Shown piece by piece: positions 56,018 to 64,000 of a stretch of 64,000 bases of DNA. The position numbers and the translations under genes are program-made. The notes below the pieces were generated by a model. That model was not told the origin of the DNA, made no database searches, and worked only from the letters and a program-made list of their open reading frames with translations. Origin of the DNA: Formosa agariphila KMM 3901 (lineage in GTDB: Bacteria > Bacteroidota > Bacteroidia > Flavobacteriales > Flavobacteriaceae); the NCBI RefSeq assembly GCF_000723205.1, contig NZ_HG315671.1, forward strand, positions 1,151,351 to 1,215,350. Reading direction: 5' to 3'. Each line of letters opens with the position of its first letter. Position 1 is the stretch's first letter.

Positions 56018-57865
56018 ATGAAATCATATTCTTATATCCTGAGTGTGTTATGTATGGCACTATCAATAGTGTCTTGTAAAACCGAAGAAAAGAAGAGTCT
56101 CGCAGAAGAAGAAACTAAGAGCAATAAACCCAATGTCATTTTAATTTTAGTAGACGATCAAGGATATGGAGATATTGCTGCGTTAGGAAACACTATTATT
56201 AAAACTCCAAATATAGATGCCTTGCATGCTTCAAGTGCACGATTTACAGATTATCATGTAAATCCAACATGTGCGCCTACACGAGCGGCTTTATTAACGG
56301 GTCATAATGCCAATAGAGCAGGAGTATGGCATACGGTAAATGGTCGTTCCATACTTTTAGAACGCGAAACTACTGTTGCTCAAATTATGAAAGACAATGG
56401 GTATGCAACAGGAATTTTTGGAAAATGGCACTTAGGAGATAATTACCCTGCACGACCACAAGACAAAGGGTTCGAAGAAGTGTTAATCCACGGTGGTGGA
56501 GGTATTGAGCAAACTATGGATTTTTGGGATAACGACTATTATGCAGATACGTATCATAATAATGGGAAATTAGAAAAGTTTGAAGGCTTTTGTACAGATA
56601 TTTGGTTCGATGAAGCCATGAAGTTTATGGAAACAAAGAAAGAAAGTAACACACCATTCTTTGTGTATTTACCTACTAATGCTGCACATACACCATACTT
56701 TGTTGATGATAAATATTCGGCACCGTATAAGAATAACGAAAATGTGCCGAATGCAGATTTTTACGGACTTATTGCAAATGTAGATGAGAATATAGGAAAG
56801 CTTGTAAACTATTTAGAAACCACAAATCAAATAGATAACACCATTTTAATTTTTACGACAGACAACGGAACGTCTGCAGGCGCTCAAATTCCTAAAACAG
56901 ACGATCGTTTAGACGGATTTGTTACTAAAGGTTTTAATGACGGTATGCGTGGTATTAAAGCAAGTAAATACGAAGGTGGACACCGTGTTCCTCTTTTTAT
57001 TCATTGGAAAAATGGAGGGATTACTGTAGGTAAAGATATAGATGCGTTAACAGCTCATTACGATGTGGTACCTACATTAGTGGATCTTTGTGATTTAGAA
57101 ATTAAAGACGATATTAAATTTGACGGACAAAGTTTAAGACCATTAATAGAACAAGGAGATGACTCGCGTTTTAAAGACCGTATTGTAATTACCAATTCGC
57201 AACGTATAGATGTGCCAGAAGCTTGGAGAAGAACCTCTTTAATGCAAGGCAAATGGCGATTAGTAGATGGTACAGAATTATATGACTTAAATACAGATCC
57301 AGAACAACGTACCAATATTGCCGATAAGCACCCTAAAAAAATGGACGATTTTAAAACCGCTTACAACCTTTGGTGGGAAGATTTATTACCTGGCTATAGC
57401 GATTTACCACGTATTCATTTAGGACATGAAAAGGAAAACCCTGTTAAAATTTATTGTCACGATTGGCATACAGAAGGGGTTAGTCCGTGGCACCAAAGAC
57501 ATATACGTTCAGGGTATATCGATAACGGGTATTGGTTAGTTGAGGTTGAAGAAAAAGGAACTTACAATTTTAAATTACGTCGTTGGCCAGAAGAAACGCA
57601 ATTAGCTTTAAATGCTCCAGCTCCTATTCGTCCTGCACTCGAAGGGACTAGTGTGCGTGCATCTAAACTTGGAAAAGTATTAAATATTGAAAAAGCAAGA
57701 ATTAAAATTCAAGATATAGACGAAACTATAGCTGTAGATGCTAATCAGGAATATGTAGAGTTTACACTCGATTTAGAACCTGGTGAAACCAATCTTCAAA
57801 CCTGGTTTACTTTAGATAATAAAGAGGAATTAGGAGCGTATTACGTGTCTGTAGAAAAAATATAA
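56018..57865 (+). CDS. Sulfatase lipoprotein, S1 family, with C-terminal beta domain
   Basis: A 615-residue sulfatase lipoprotein (lipobox SIVSC) with NVILILVDDQGYGDIA, the activation motif CAPTR (Cys85), KWHLGDNYPARP, and metal site TTDNGTSAG. The C-terminal extension contains GTYNFKLRRWPEE, shared with the sulfatase at 38879. An upstream ATG at 55940 is in frame but abuts the predicted -7 element, so it would not be in the mRNA. The ATG at 56018 begins a normal lipoprotein signal. It is first in an operon with beta-helix proteins 4 and 5. Confidence 0.9.
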   Translation: MKSYSYILSVLCMALSIVSCKTEEKKSLAEEETKSNKPNVILILVDDQGYGDIAALGNTIIKTPNIDALHASSARFTDYHVNPTCAPTRAALLTGHNANRAGVWHTVNGRSILLERETTVAQIMKDNGYATGIFGKWHLGDNYPARPQDKGFEEVLIHGGGGIEQTMDFWDNDYYADTYHNNGKLEKFEGFCTDIWFDEAMKFMETKKESNTPFFVYLPTNAAHTPYFVDDKYSAPYKNNENVPNADFYGLIANVDENIGKLVNYLETTNQIDNTILIFTTDNGTSAGAQIPKTDDRLDGFVTKGFNDGMRGIKASKYEGGHRVPLFIHWKNGGITVGKDIDALTAHYDVVPTLVDLCDLEIKDDIKFDGQSLRPLIEQGDDSRFKDRIVITNSQRIDVPEAWRRTSLMQGKWRLVDGTELYDLNTDPEQRTNIADKHPKKMDDFKTAYNLWWEDLLPGYSDLPRIHLGHEKENPVKIYCHDWHTEGVSPWHQRHIRSGYIDNGYWLVEVEEKGTYNFKLRRWPEETQLALNAPAPIRPALEGTSVRASKLGKVLNIEKARIKIQDIDETIAVDANQEYVEFTLDLEPGETNLQTWFTLDNKEELGAYYVSVEKI

Positions 57866-57880
57866 ATTCGATTTAAAAAC

Positions 57881-59014
57881 ATGTTTAGATTAAGGTGTTT
57901 ACTTATTGCCGTTTTAACGATGTCATTTTGCAATGCGCAAAGTACTTTTCAAATTAAAAAGGTAGACATTGAAACCGAAGTTAAAACCATCATGTCTGAA
58001 AAATGGCAAAATGATTTTAAGCATGTAGCCTATCCTAAACAGTGGCTTAAAAACGTTATTTCTGTTAGTCCAGGAGAATCTTTACAAGCTGCAATCGATA
58101 AAGTACATGCTGCTGGAGGTGGCGTGGTGTCTCTAAAAGAAGGAACACACTTAATACAAAACACCATTACATTAAGAGGAAGGGTAACCATTGTAGGTGC
58201 AGGAAGAGATTTAACTGTAATTCAGCAAGGTCCAGATTTAATGGAAACTGGCTTTAATATAGAAGCTCAGCCTCAAGTTACTGATTTGGTGATTAAAGAT
58301 TTAACTTTAAAAGGAAGTCGCCAAGGGAAAGCAAATGGTATTCTAATTCGAGGTAGAAACGAAAGCCGACATACACGGGTTATGCTTCAAAACATAAATG
58401 TTACCGATTGGTCTGCACAAGGTGTTCATATGAAACGCACCAATAACATTATTATGGATAATTGCAATTTCCAATATAATGGTTCTGCAGGTGGTTTGTA
58501 CCATAATGTATATTTCTTATATAATAAGTACATCTTACAATCGGATTGTGATATGTCTTATCCCGTACTCGGAAAAGGAAATAAGTATACATCTTGCGAG
58601 TATGTATTGGCACAACGTTGTACAATTAAAGACTGTTTAGGTAATGGCATTCAGACGGATCATGAAGAAGCTGGATATATTTTTCTTCATAAATATAATA
58701 TTTCAGGTTGTGGTCGTGTAGCACTGTGGTTTCCTTGCGAGGATTATTACGACAAGTTTCATTATACTGAAGATCTGAAATATGCGCCACAAAAGGTGAT
58801 TATAAATCGATGTGAGATTGTAAATAATACTTGGGGAGCCATGTGGCGTTCTGTTAAAGAATCTTATGTTATTAACAGTACTTTCGATAATAAAAAAGTA
58901 GACATGGGTTTACTAAACTGCGACGTTACTATAGAACAGAGCTCGTTTAAAACAGGTAATGAAATGTATACAGATGTAAAGCAATGGCCAAAAGAGGTTA
59001 GAATTTTGTGGTAA
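57881..59014 (+). CDS. Secreted right-handed beta-helix protein 4 (pectate-lyase-like fold), candidate lyase
   Basis: A 377-residue secreted beta-helix protein (signal peptide ending CNAQ). It begins ISVSPGESLQAAIDKVHAAG, a phosphate/pectate-lyase-type opening, and continues with VTIVGAGRDLTVIQQG coils. The region shared almost word for word with the 59099 protein includes LQSDCDMSYP, LAQRCTIKDC, HKYN, ALWFPCEDYY, NTWGAMWR and an identical-type C-terminus KQWPKEVRILW. It is not closely similar to beta-helix proteins 1-3. Catalytic residues cannot be assigned from one sequence; conserved Asp, His, Arg and Lys in these blocks are candidates. It is 15 bases after the sulfatase gene. Confidence 0.65.
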   Translation: MFRLRCLLIAVLTMSFCNAQSTFQIKKVDIETEVKTIMSEKWQNDFKHVAYPKQWLKNVISVSPGESLQAAIDKVHAAGGGVVSLKEGTHLIQNTITLRGRVTIVGAGRDLTVIQQGPDLMETGFNIEAQPQVTDLVIKDLTLKGSRQGKANGILIRGRNESRHTRVMLQNINVTDWSAQGVHMKRTNNIIMDNCNFQYNGSAGGLYHNVYFLYNKYILQSDCDMSYPVLGKGNKYTSCEYVLAQRCTIKDCLGNGIQTDHEEAGYIFLHKYNISGCGRVALWFPCEDYYDKFHYTEDLKYAPQKVIINRCEIVNNTWGAMWRSVKESYVINSTFDNKKVDMGLLNCDVTIEQSSFKTGNEMYTDVKQWPKEVRILW

Positions 59015-59098
59015 TACGTCATGTACTTCAAGCATAAATAACATCTAATTACACCTTAATTGAAGGGAAGTTGGAAAATCAAAAATCAAAAATAAACA

Positions 59099-60490
59099 AT
59101 GAAGATATTTAGTTTAGGGATGTTATTAGTAAACATTCTGTTTTGTAATGTAGTTAATGCTCAGGCTCTAGATTCTATTTATGGAATTATTACAGACGAA
59201 AATAAGCAACCACTAGATGGGGCAGAGATTATTTGGGGAACCGATGGTATTAAAACAAAAGCAGATGGAACGTTTAAAATAAAAGTATCAAAGACTTCTC
59301 ATTCTCAAAATATTACTTTCTCTAAGTTGGGTTACGACATGCAATCGGTTAACTTTTCTCCCAAAAACTTTAAAAATAATCCCATTACCATACAATTACA
59401 TGATAAAGGCCAGCCTAAAGATGCTTATCGAATTTCTAAAGTGAATATAGAAGCAGAAGTGCTTTCAATAATGAAAGAAAAATGGGGGACAGATTTTAAG
59501 CATGTAGTCTATCCGAAGCAATATTTAAACAACGTTATTATTTTAAACCCTGGAGATTCTATCCAAAAAGCTATAAATAGCATACATAGTAAAGGCGGTG
59601 GTGTTGTCTATCTTCAAGAAGGTACGTATGTGTTAGAACGAAGTTTAAATTTAATGAGCAAAGTGTCGTTGGTTGGTGCAGGGCGAACCAAAACTATTAT
59701 TAAACAAGGGGCTAGTGTTAATAAAATTGCATTGACTATAGGTAGTTCTAAAGTTACAGATGTTGTACTCAAGGATTTTTCGCTTCAAGGTCATGACACA
59801 GCTTCGGCAAGTGGTGTGAGTTTTGGAGGTAAAGATGATAATAGGCACGAACGTTGGATGTTACAAAATATTACCATTACAGGATTTGGTTCTCATGGTT
59901 TGGGTATCAGTCGGATAAATAATGTGATTATGGATAACTGTGAATTTCAGCATAATGGTTGGGCTGGTAGTCTTCATCATAATGTTTATCTTATGCGTAT
60001 TCAGGGTGTTTTACAATCAGATTGCGATATGTCTTATCCTACAATGGGAAAATCTAATAAATATACTTCGACCTCTCATGTGCTTGCACAACGTTGTAAA
60101 TTGGAAGTCGGTAAAACTAATGGCATACAAGTGGATGCGGTACAAAGTGCGTATCATTTCTTTCATAAATACAATTTATCGAAGTTTAAACGGGTGGCTA
60201 TGTGGTTTCCTTGCGAAGATTATTATAACAAATTTAATTATACAGAAAATTCAGAATACGCACCACAACATGTCATTCTAAACCGTTGCGAAATTGTAGA
60301 TAATACATGGGGAGCTATGTGGCGCGTGGTGAATAATTCCTACGTTATTAATAGTGTGTTCGATAATAAGAAAATAGACATGGGCTTGTTAAAATGTGAC
60401 GTCAAAATGGAAGACAGTACGTTTAAAACAGGTAATGAAATGTTTACAAATGTAAAGCAATGGCCAAAAGATGTTCGGATCTTGTGGTAA
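59099..60490 (+). CDS. Secreted beta-helix protein 5 with N-terminal carboxypeptidase-regulatory-like domain
   Basis: A 463-residue paralogue of beta-helix protein 4. After the signal peptide (ending VNAQ) it carries an extra ~80-residue domain beginning YGIITDENKQPLDGAEI and ending NPITIQL. This has the pattern of the CarboxypepD_reg/DUF4480 domain that usually caps SusC receptors. The beta-helix part then matches protein 4 with LQSDCDMSYP, WFPCEDYY and NTWGAMWR. Where protein 4 has GGLYHNVYF it has GSLHHNVYL. The added domain could anchor the enzyme or contact a receptor (inference). The gap from gene 4 is 84 bases without an evident promoter. Confidence 0.65.
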   Translation: MKIFSLGMLLVNILFCNVVNAQALDSIYGIITDENKQPLDGAEIIWGTDGIKTKADGTFKIKVSKTSHSQNITFSKLGYDMQSVNFSPKNFKNNPITIQLHDKGQPKDAYRISKVNIEAEVLSIMKEKWGTDFKHVVYPKQYLNNVIILNPGDSIQKAINSIHSKGGGVVYLQEGTYVLERSLNLMSKVSLVGAGRTKTIIKQGASVNKIALTIGSSKVTDVVLKDFSLQGHDTASASGVSFGGKDDNRHERWMLQNITITGFGSHGLGISRINNVIMDNCEFQHNGWAGSLHHNVYLMRIQGVLQSDCDMSYPTMGKSNKYTSTSHVLAQRCKLEVGKTNGIQVDAVQSAYHFFHKYNLSKFKRVAMWFPCEDYYNKFNYTENSEYAPQHVILNRCEIVDNTWGAMWRVVNNSYVINSVFDNKKIDMGLLKCDVKMEDSTFKTGNEMFTNVKQWPKDVRILW

Positions 60491-60824
60491 TTACTATTAA
60501 AATTATTCTAAAATCGTTGTAAAACAGATGTGTCAGCTATAATATTTAGGTCCTTACAAAGCTAACATTTAAGCGGAAGTTTTTTATAAGGATATTTTTG
60601 GCTGGATAAATTATAATTCTGATTAAAAACAATCAATTCATATTAATTATGGAGATGCTGGAGTGTAGTTTTTGAATGATTAATAGCATTACATAAAAAT
60701 AAAGAGGATAAGAAACGTGTGTAATTGTCGCACTATAACTTATGGTTACTTTCTATAGTAATAATCTCATTTTTATAGTTGTTAATTGCTTTTGTCTTGC
60801 TATCACAGTGTTTTTAGGGGGAAA
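60491..60824. other. Non-coding gap before promoter copy 10
   Basis: No gene-like frame on either strand and no clear terminator stem; it leads into the promoter element of the second GH88 gene. Confidence 0.4.
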
Positions 60825-60890
60825 TGGGTAATAAGTTATTAAGAATGATCCATAGTTTATATCAAAAAGACTGGATGCTCTTTAATATTG
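60825..60890 (+). promoter_or_regulatory. PUL regulon promoter element, copy 10 (second GH88)
   Basis: TGGGTAATAAGTTAT at 60825, AATGATCCATAGTTTATAT at 60844-60862 and -7-like TAATATTG at 60883-60890, the same -7 octamer as copy 3 before the other GH88 gene. Confidence 0.78.
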
Positions 60891-60959
60891 TAATGTGATT
60901 ATTCGGTAGTTGGAAATAATTACAAATTCAAGGTTTTAGAAATAGTAATAGTAAAATAT

Positions 60960-62189
60960 ATGAAATTAATTAAAGGCACATTAGTAGCATTAACTTGCGC
61001 TGCTATGTTAATGGGATGCGAATCTAAGAAGAAGGAAACGTCTTCTATAGATGTAAAAGACGCTGAGGTGAGTAAAAACCTCGTATTAGATTTGAGTGTA
61101 GATAAAGTAAAAAATACTTTAGGGACATTAAAAGAAGCAGATAGTTTTCCGAGAAATATAACCAAAGGGCAAAAAGATTGGAACCTTGTTGGTGTTAGAG
61201 ATTGGTGTTCTGGATTCTGGCCAGGTGTACTTTGGTACGCTTACGAACTATCAGACGATCCAGAAATTAAAGCTGGAGCTGAAAAGTTTACAGCACCTTT
61301 AAAAGAGATTGCATATACACCTGCAGATAATCATGATGTTGGTTTTATGGTGTACTGTAGCTATGGAAATGGGTACAGATTGACCGGGAACGAAGAGTAT
61401 AAAACGGTAATGCTTGCAGCAGCAGATACTCTAGCAACCTTATACAACCCTAAAGTAGGAACTATTTTATCTTGGCCTGTTATGGTTGATAAGATTGGTT
61501 ACAACACCATTATCGATAACATGATGAATTTAGAATTGTTGTTTTGGGCCGCTAAAAATGGTGGCGACAAGAGTCTTTATGATATCGCCGATAGTCATGC
61601 ACAAAAATCTATGGAGCATTTAGTTCGTCCAGATTATTCTATTTATCATGTTGCACTTTTCGATGAAAAAACAGGTGAATTCACTAAAGGAATTACGCAC
61701 CAAGGGTATGCAGATGAATCGATGTGGGCTAGAGGTCAAGGCTGGGGAATATATGGCTTTGCTTTATCATACAGAGAAACAGGAAAAGAAGAGTATTTAG
61801 ATACATCTATTAAATTAGCAGATCACTTTATAGAGCGTTTACCAGAAGATGGTGTGCCATACTGGGATTTCGATGATCCAAAAATACCAAATGCACCTAA
61901 AGATGCTTCAGCTGCATCACTAGTAGCATGCGGGATGTTAGAATTAGCCGACCAAGTAAAGGATAATGCGCTTAAAGTAAAGTATACTCAAGCAGCAAAA
62001 GACTTAATGGCAAAATTAGAGTCTAAAGCGTATTTTAGTGGAGATACTAACCAAGCCCTATTATTACACTCTACAGGACATTTACCTCACAATTCAGAAA
62101 TTGATGTTCCAATAATATATGCAGATTATTACTTTATGGAAGCTTTAGTAAGATTAAAAAAGCTTGAAGATAAAATAGCAATGCAATAA
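60960..62189 (+). CDS. GH88 unsaturated glucuronyl hydrolase, second copy (lipoprotein)
   Basis: A 409-residue lipoprotein (lipobox LMGC) closely similar along its length to the GH88 at 23977. RDWCSGFWPG, HDVGFMVYCSYG (Asp126) and IIDNMMNLELLFWAAKNGG (Asp186) hold the two essential aspartates. Differences cluster in the loop after the first helix hairpin and near LSWPVMVDKIGYN, which could change subsite preference. It has its own promoter element and terminator. Two GH88 copies under the same control suggest two different unsaturated oligosaccharides, or different linkages or sulfation (inference). Confidence 0.92.
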   Translation: MKLIKGTLVALTCAAMLMGCESKKKETSSIDVKDAEVSKNLVLDLSVDKVKNTLGTLKEADSFPRNITKGQKDWNLVGVRDWCSGFWPGVLWYAYELSDDPEIKAGAEKFTAPLKEIAYTPADNHDVGFMVYCSYGNGYRLTGNEEYKTVMLAAADTLATLYNPKVGTILSWPVMVDKIGYNTIIDNMMNLELLFWAAKNGGDKSLYDIADSHAQKSMEHLVRPDYSIYHVALFDEKTGEFTKGITHQGYADESMWARGQGWGIYGFALSYRETGKEEYLDTSIKLADHFIERLPEDGVPYWDFDDPKIPNAPKDASAASLVACGMLELADQVKDNALKVKYTQAAKDLMAKLESKAYFSGDTNQALLLHSTGHLPHNSEIDVPIIYADYYFMEALVRLKKLEDKIAMQ

Positions 62190-62256
62190 AAATTTAGTTT
62201 GTTTGTTTTTTTTAATAAATCATGAGATAGTATGTGATTTTAATCTCATTTGGTTT

Positions 62257-62291
62257 AACCCTTTTAGAAGAAGTTCTAAGAGGGTTTTTTT
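62257..62291 (+). terminator. Terminator after the second GH88
   Basis: A 13-bp stem with one G-U pair (62257-62269 with 62274-62286), GAAG loop and T run. Confidence 0.88.
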
Positions 62292-62657
62292 ATGGCTTTT
62301 AGTTTCTAAGTTGTTGAGGTGTAGGGTGATTTGGGTTTTAGTGTGTTCTGAAGTTAATAGGTTCGTTGAATTTATAAGCATCTAAGCCTATTCAATGTAT
62401 TTATATGACACAGCATGAAAGAGAGACTGTGTTTAACGAAATATGTTAAAAGTAAAACAGTAAATTAAATAAATCTGGATAGCCATATCGTTCACTTATA
62501 ATACCCAAATAATATCATAAAAAGTGTGTGTTATTATTTGTGTTGGGAGTAATCAACTGTAAAATTATAAGTAAATCATCAATTTGGTTATGGATTCTGT
62601 GAATTTTAGAGCTTAAATTAAACAATTTGCTACTATACCGCTGTTTACAGGGATAAT
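62292..62657. other. Non-coding region between GH88 and SusC promoter
   Basis: AT-rich with no credible gene. Together with the SusC leader it makes the ~0.75-kb gap that separates the enzyme block from the importer genes. Confidence 0.4.
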
Positions 62658-62723
62658 TGGGTTATAATCTCTAAACATAGCACCATAATTTAGTGTGTTT
62701 TTGTGGGTTTATATATAGTTTTA
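62658..62723 (+). promoter_or_regulatory. PUL regulon promoter element, copy 7 (SusC)
   Basis: TGGGTTATAAT at 62658, CATAATTTAG at 62684 and -7-like TAGTTTTA at 62716-62723. Spacing is constant. The predicted leader to the SusC start is about 206 bases, the longest of the set. Confidence 0.65.
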
Positions 62724-62935
62724 TTCATGAAATTTCACAATTTATGTTAAATGATGCAATGTAATTTCATTCAAGCAAACATTAATTAACAATTAAACTA
62801 TGACGAAAAACAAATTATTAAAACGGAAACTATTTAGGCAAAATCTTCTAGCTTTTAATGTTCAAAGTAAAACATTATGAAGATGTTTAAATTCTAAAAA
62901 AAACTAATTGAAAATGTATAACCAAATAATATTTT

Positions 62936-64000
62936 ATGTATAAGAATTACAAATTTAACAAGTCTTCGCTAAAGCCTGCATTATGTATGGCTTTAATGCT
63001 AAGCTTATCTTATAGCGGCGTATCTGCAGCAACAGATCCGTATAAAGTGGTTAGTCAAACTAACATAAACCAACAAGATTTAACCATTACGGGAACCGTA
63101 ACAGCTAAAGAAGATGGTATGCCTGCAGCAGGTGTAAATGTCATTTTAAAAGGAGCAACAGGCGTTGGAGCAGTAACCGATTTTGACGGAAACTATACAA
63201 TTGATGTGCCATCGGCGTCTTCGGTTTTAATTTTTAGTTATGTAGGTTTTGCAACACAGGAAATTACTGTATCGGGTAGAACAAATATTAATGTTGCTTT
63301 AGATACAGACATAAGTGCCTTAGATGAAGTTGTGGTTGTAGGTTATGGTACTGCTACAAAAGAATCTTTAACAGGGTCTATTGATCAGGTAACTTCAGAA
63401 GTTTTTGAAGATCGAGCAGTATCTAACGTAGCTTTATCTCTACAAGGAGAAACACCAGGTTTAACTGTTTCCAGATCATCTGCAAGACCAGGTAACGAAG
63501 GTGTTAATTTAACCATTAGGGGAGCAACTTCTGTAAATGGAGGAAGCCCATTAATTGTAATGGATGGTGCACCTGTATTTGATGATAGTGAATTTTTTCA
63601 AATGAACCCAGATGATATTGAATCAATAAGTGTACTTAAAGATGGTGCAGCTTCTATTTATGGATCAAGAGCAGCAAATGGTGTAATTTTAGTAACAACT
63701 AAAAAAGGTAAAGGCCAGATGAAGGTTGAATTTAGCTCTATGCTTAGAGTTAATGTGTTAGGAGAAAGACCTCCTATGACCTCTTATCAAGAATACGGAC
63801 AATTGTGGCTAGATGCTGCAGAACAAGATACTACACCTAACTATTGGAACTGGGGTAAAGAAACTGTTGAAGGTTTTGCTGCCGGAAGAGAAGGTTGGTT
63901 CCAGACTGTACCTGCTGGTTGGGGATACGATGGATTAATTTACATGGGAGATGCCGATCGTTATGAAGAATTATTTGGAACAAACTTTGGTAATCAACAA
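62936..64000 (+). CDS. SusC/RagA-type TonB-dependent receptor, N-terminal part (cut by window end)
   Basis: Outer-membrane importer for oligosaccharides. The first 355 residues are inside the window. They comprise a signal peptide (to about ...SYSGVSAA), a CarboxypepD_reg-like domain (~50-130) with the GAVTDFDGNYTIDVP pattern, the TonB box region EVVVVGYGT, and the start of the plug domain with NLTIRGATSVNGGSPLIVMDG and SIYGSRAANGVILVTTKKG, all SusC hallmarks. The ATG at 62936 precedes the only signal peptide. The barrel and the usually adjacent SusD lie beyond position 64000. It marks the locus as a SusCD-type PUL that continues to the right. Confidence 0.93.
   Translation, partial: MYKNYKFNKSSLKPALCMALMLSLSYSGVSAATDPYKVVSQTNINQQDLTITGTVTAKEDGMPAAGVNVILKGATGVGAVTDFDGNYTIDVPSASSVLIFSYVGFATQEITVSGRTNINVALDTDISALDEVVVVGYGTATKESLTGSIDQVTSEVFEDRAVSNVALSLQGETPGLTVSRSSARPGNEGVNLTIRGATSVNGGSPLIVMDGAPVFDDSEFFQMNPDDIESISVLKDGAASIYGSRAANGVILVTTKKGKGQMKVEFSSMLRVNVLGERPPMTSYQEYGQLWLDAAEQDTTPNYWNWGKETVEGFAAGREGWFQTVPAGWGYDGLIYMGDADRYEELFGTNFGNQQ

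Noticed and set aside
1-64000. CRISPR arrays, insertion sequences or integrase genes
   Set aside because: No regularly spaced direct repeats, transposase motifs or integrase frames were seen.

Overview
The window comes from a low-GC marine Bacteroidota, most likely a member of the Flavobacteriaceae. The evidence is the TAnnTTTG-type promoters, a SusC-type outer-membrane receptor, a hybrid two-component regulator, many secreted glycoside hydrolases and sulfatases, and the phoH-purC gene order. All identifications rest on reading motifs and protein architecture; no database search was run.

Layout. Positions 1-4761 are mostly housekeeping: the end of phoH, a c-type cytochrome lipoprotein, purC, a convergent membrane acyltransferase-like gene, and a sodium:alanine-type symporter. 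Positions 4850-9115 hold a uronate-catabolism cluster: a LacI-type repressor divergent from KDG kinase, a PPi-type phosphofructokinase and KDPG aldolase, with a palindromic operator on the -33 element. A tRNA-Arg(UCU) follows, then a ~0.9 kb non-coding stretch and a 1159-residue protein that may be a PPi-type PEP carboxykinase.

Positions 14023-64000 are a large polysaccharide utilization locus. In order it encodes: a sulfatase; a DctPQM TRAP transporter; an HTCS regulator; GH88, a nucleoside-hydrolase-like protein, GH3 and an esterase; a sulfatase and a Kelch protein; GH95; a truncated hydrolase; a small reverse-strand island (AraC, VOC, flavodoxin); a sulfatase, an SGNH acetylesterase and an alpha/beta hydrolase; GH31; three related right-handed beta-helix proteins with a two-domain DUF1080 protein, GH43 and GH39; a sulfatase; two beta-helix proteins of a second type; a second GH88; and the start of a SusC gene cut by the window end. 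No SusD is visible.

How it works together (inference). Sulfatases and esterases strip the polymer, an endo-lyase cuts at uronic acid, and GH88 enzymes remove the unsaturated uronyl ends. GH3, GH31, GH39, GH43 and GH95 trim neutral sugars. The TRAP system imports uronate-type monomers, and KdgK/Eda send them to pyruvate and triose phosphate. No classical polysaccharide lyase is recognisable although two GH88 enzymes require one, so the beta-helix proteins are the best lyase candidates.

The main discoveries are two. First, a 66-bp promoter architecture with fixed spacing precedes ten transcription units, probably the HTCS regulon. Second, the tandem triplet of beta-helix proteins has a conserved Lys/Arg pair spaced exactly 21 residues apart.
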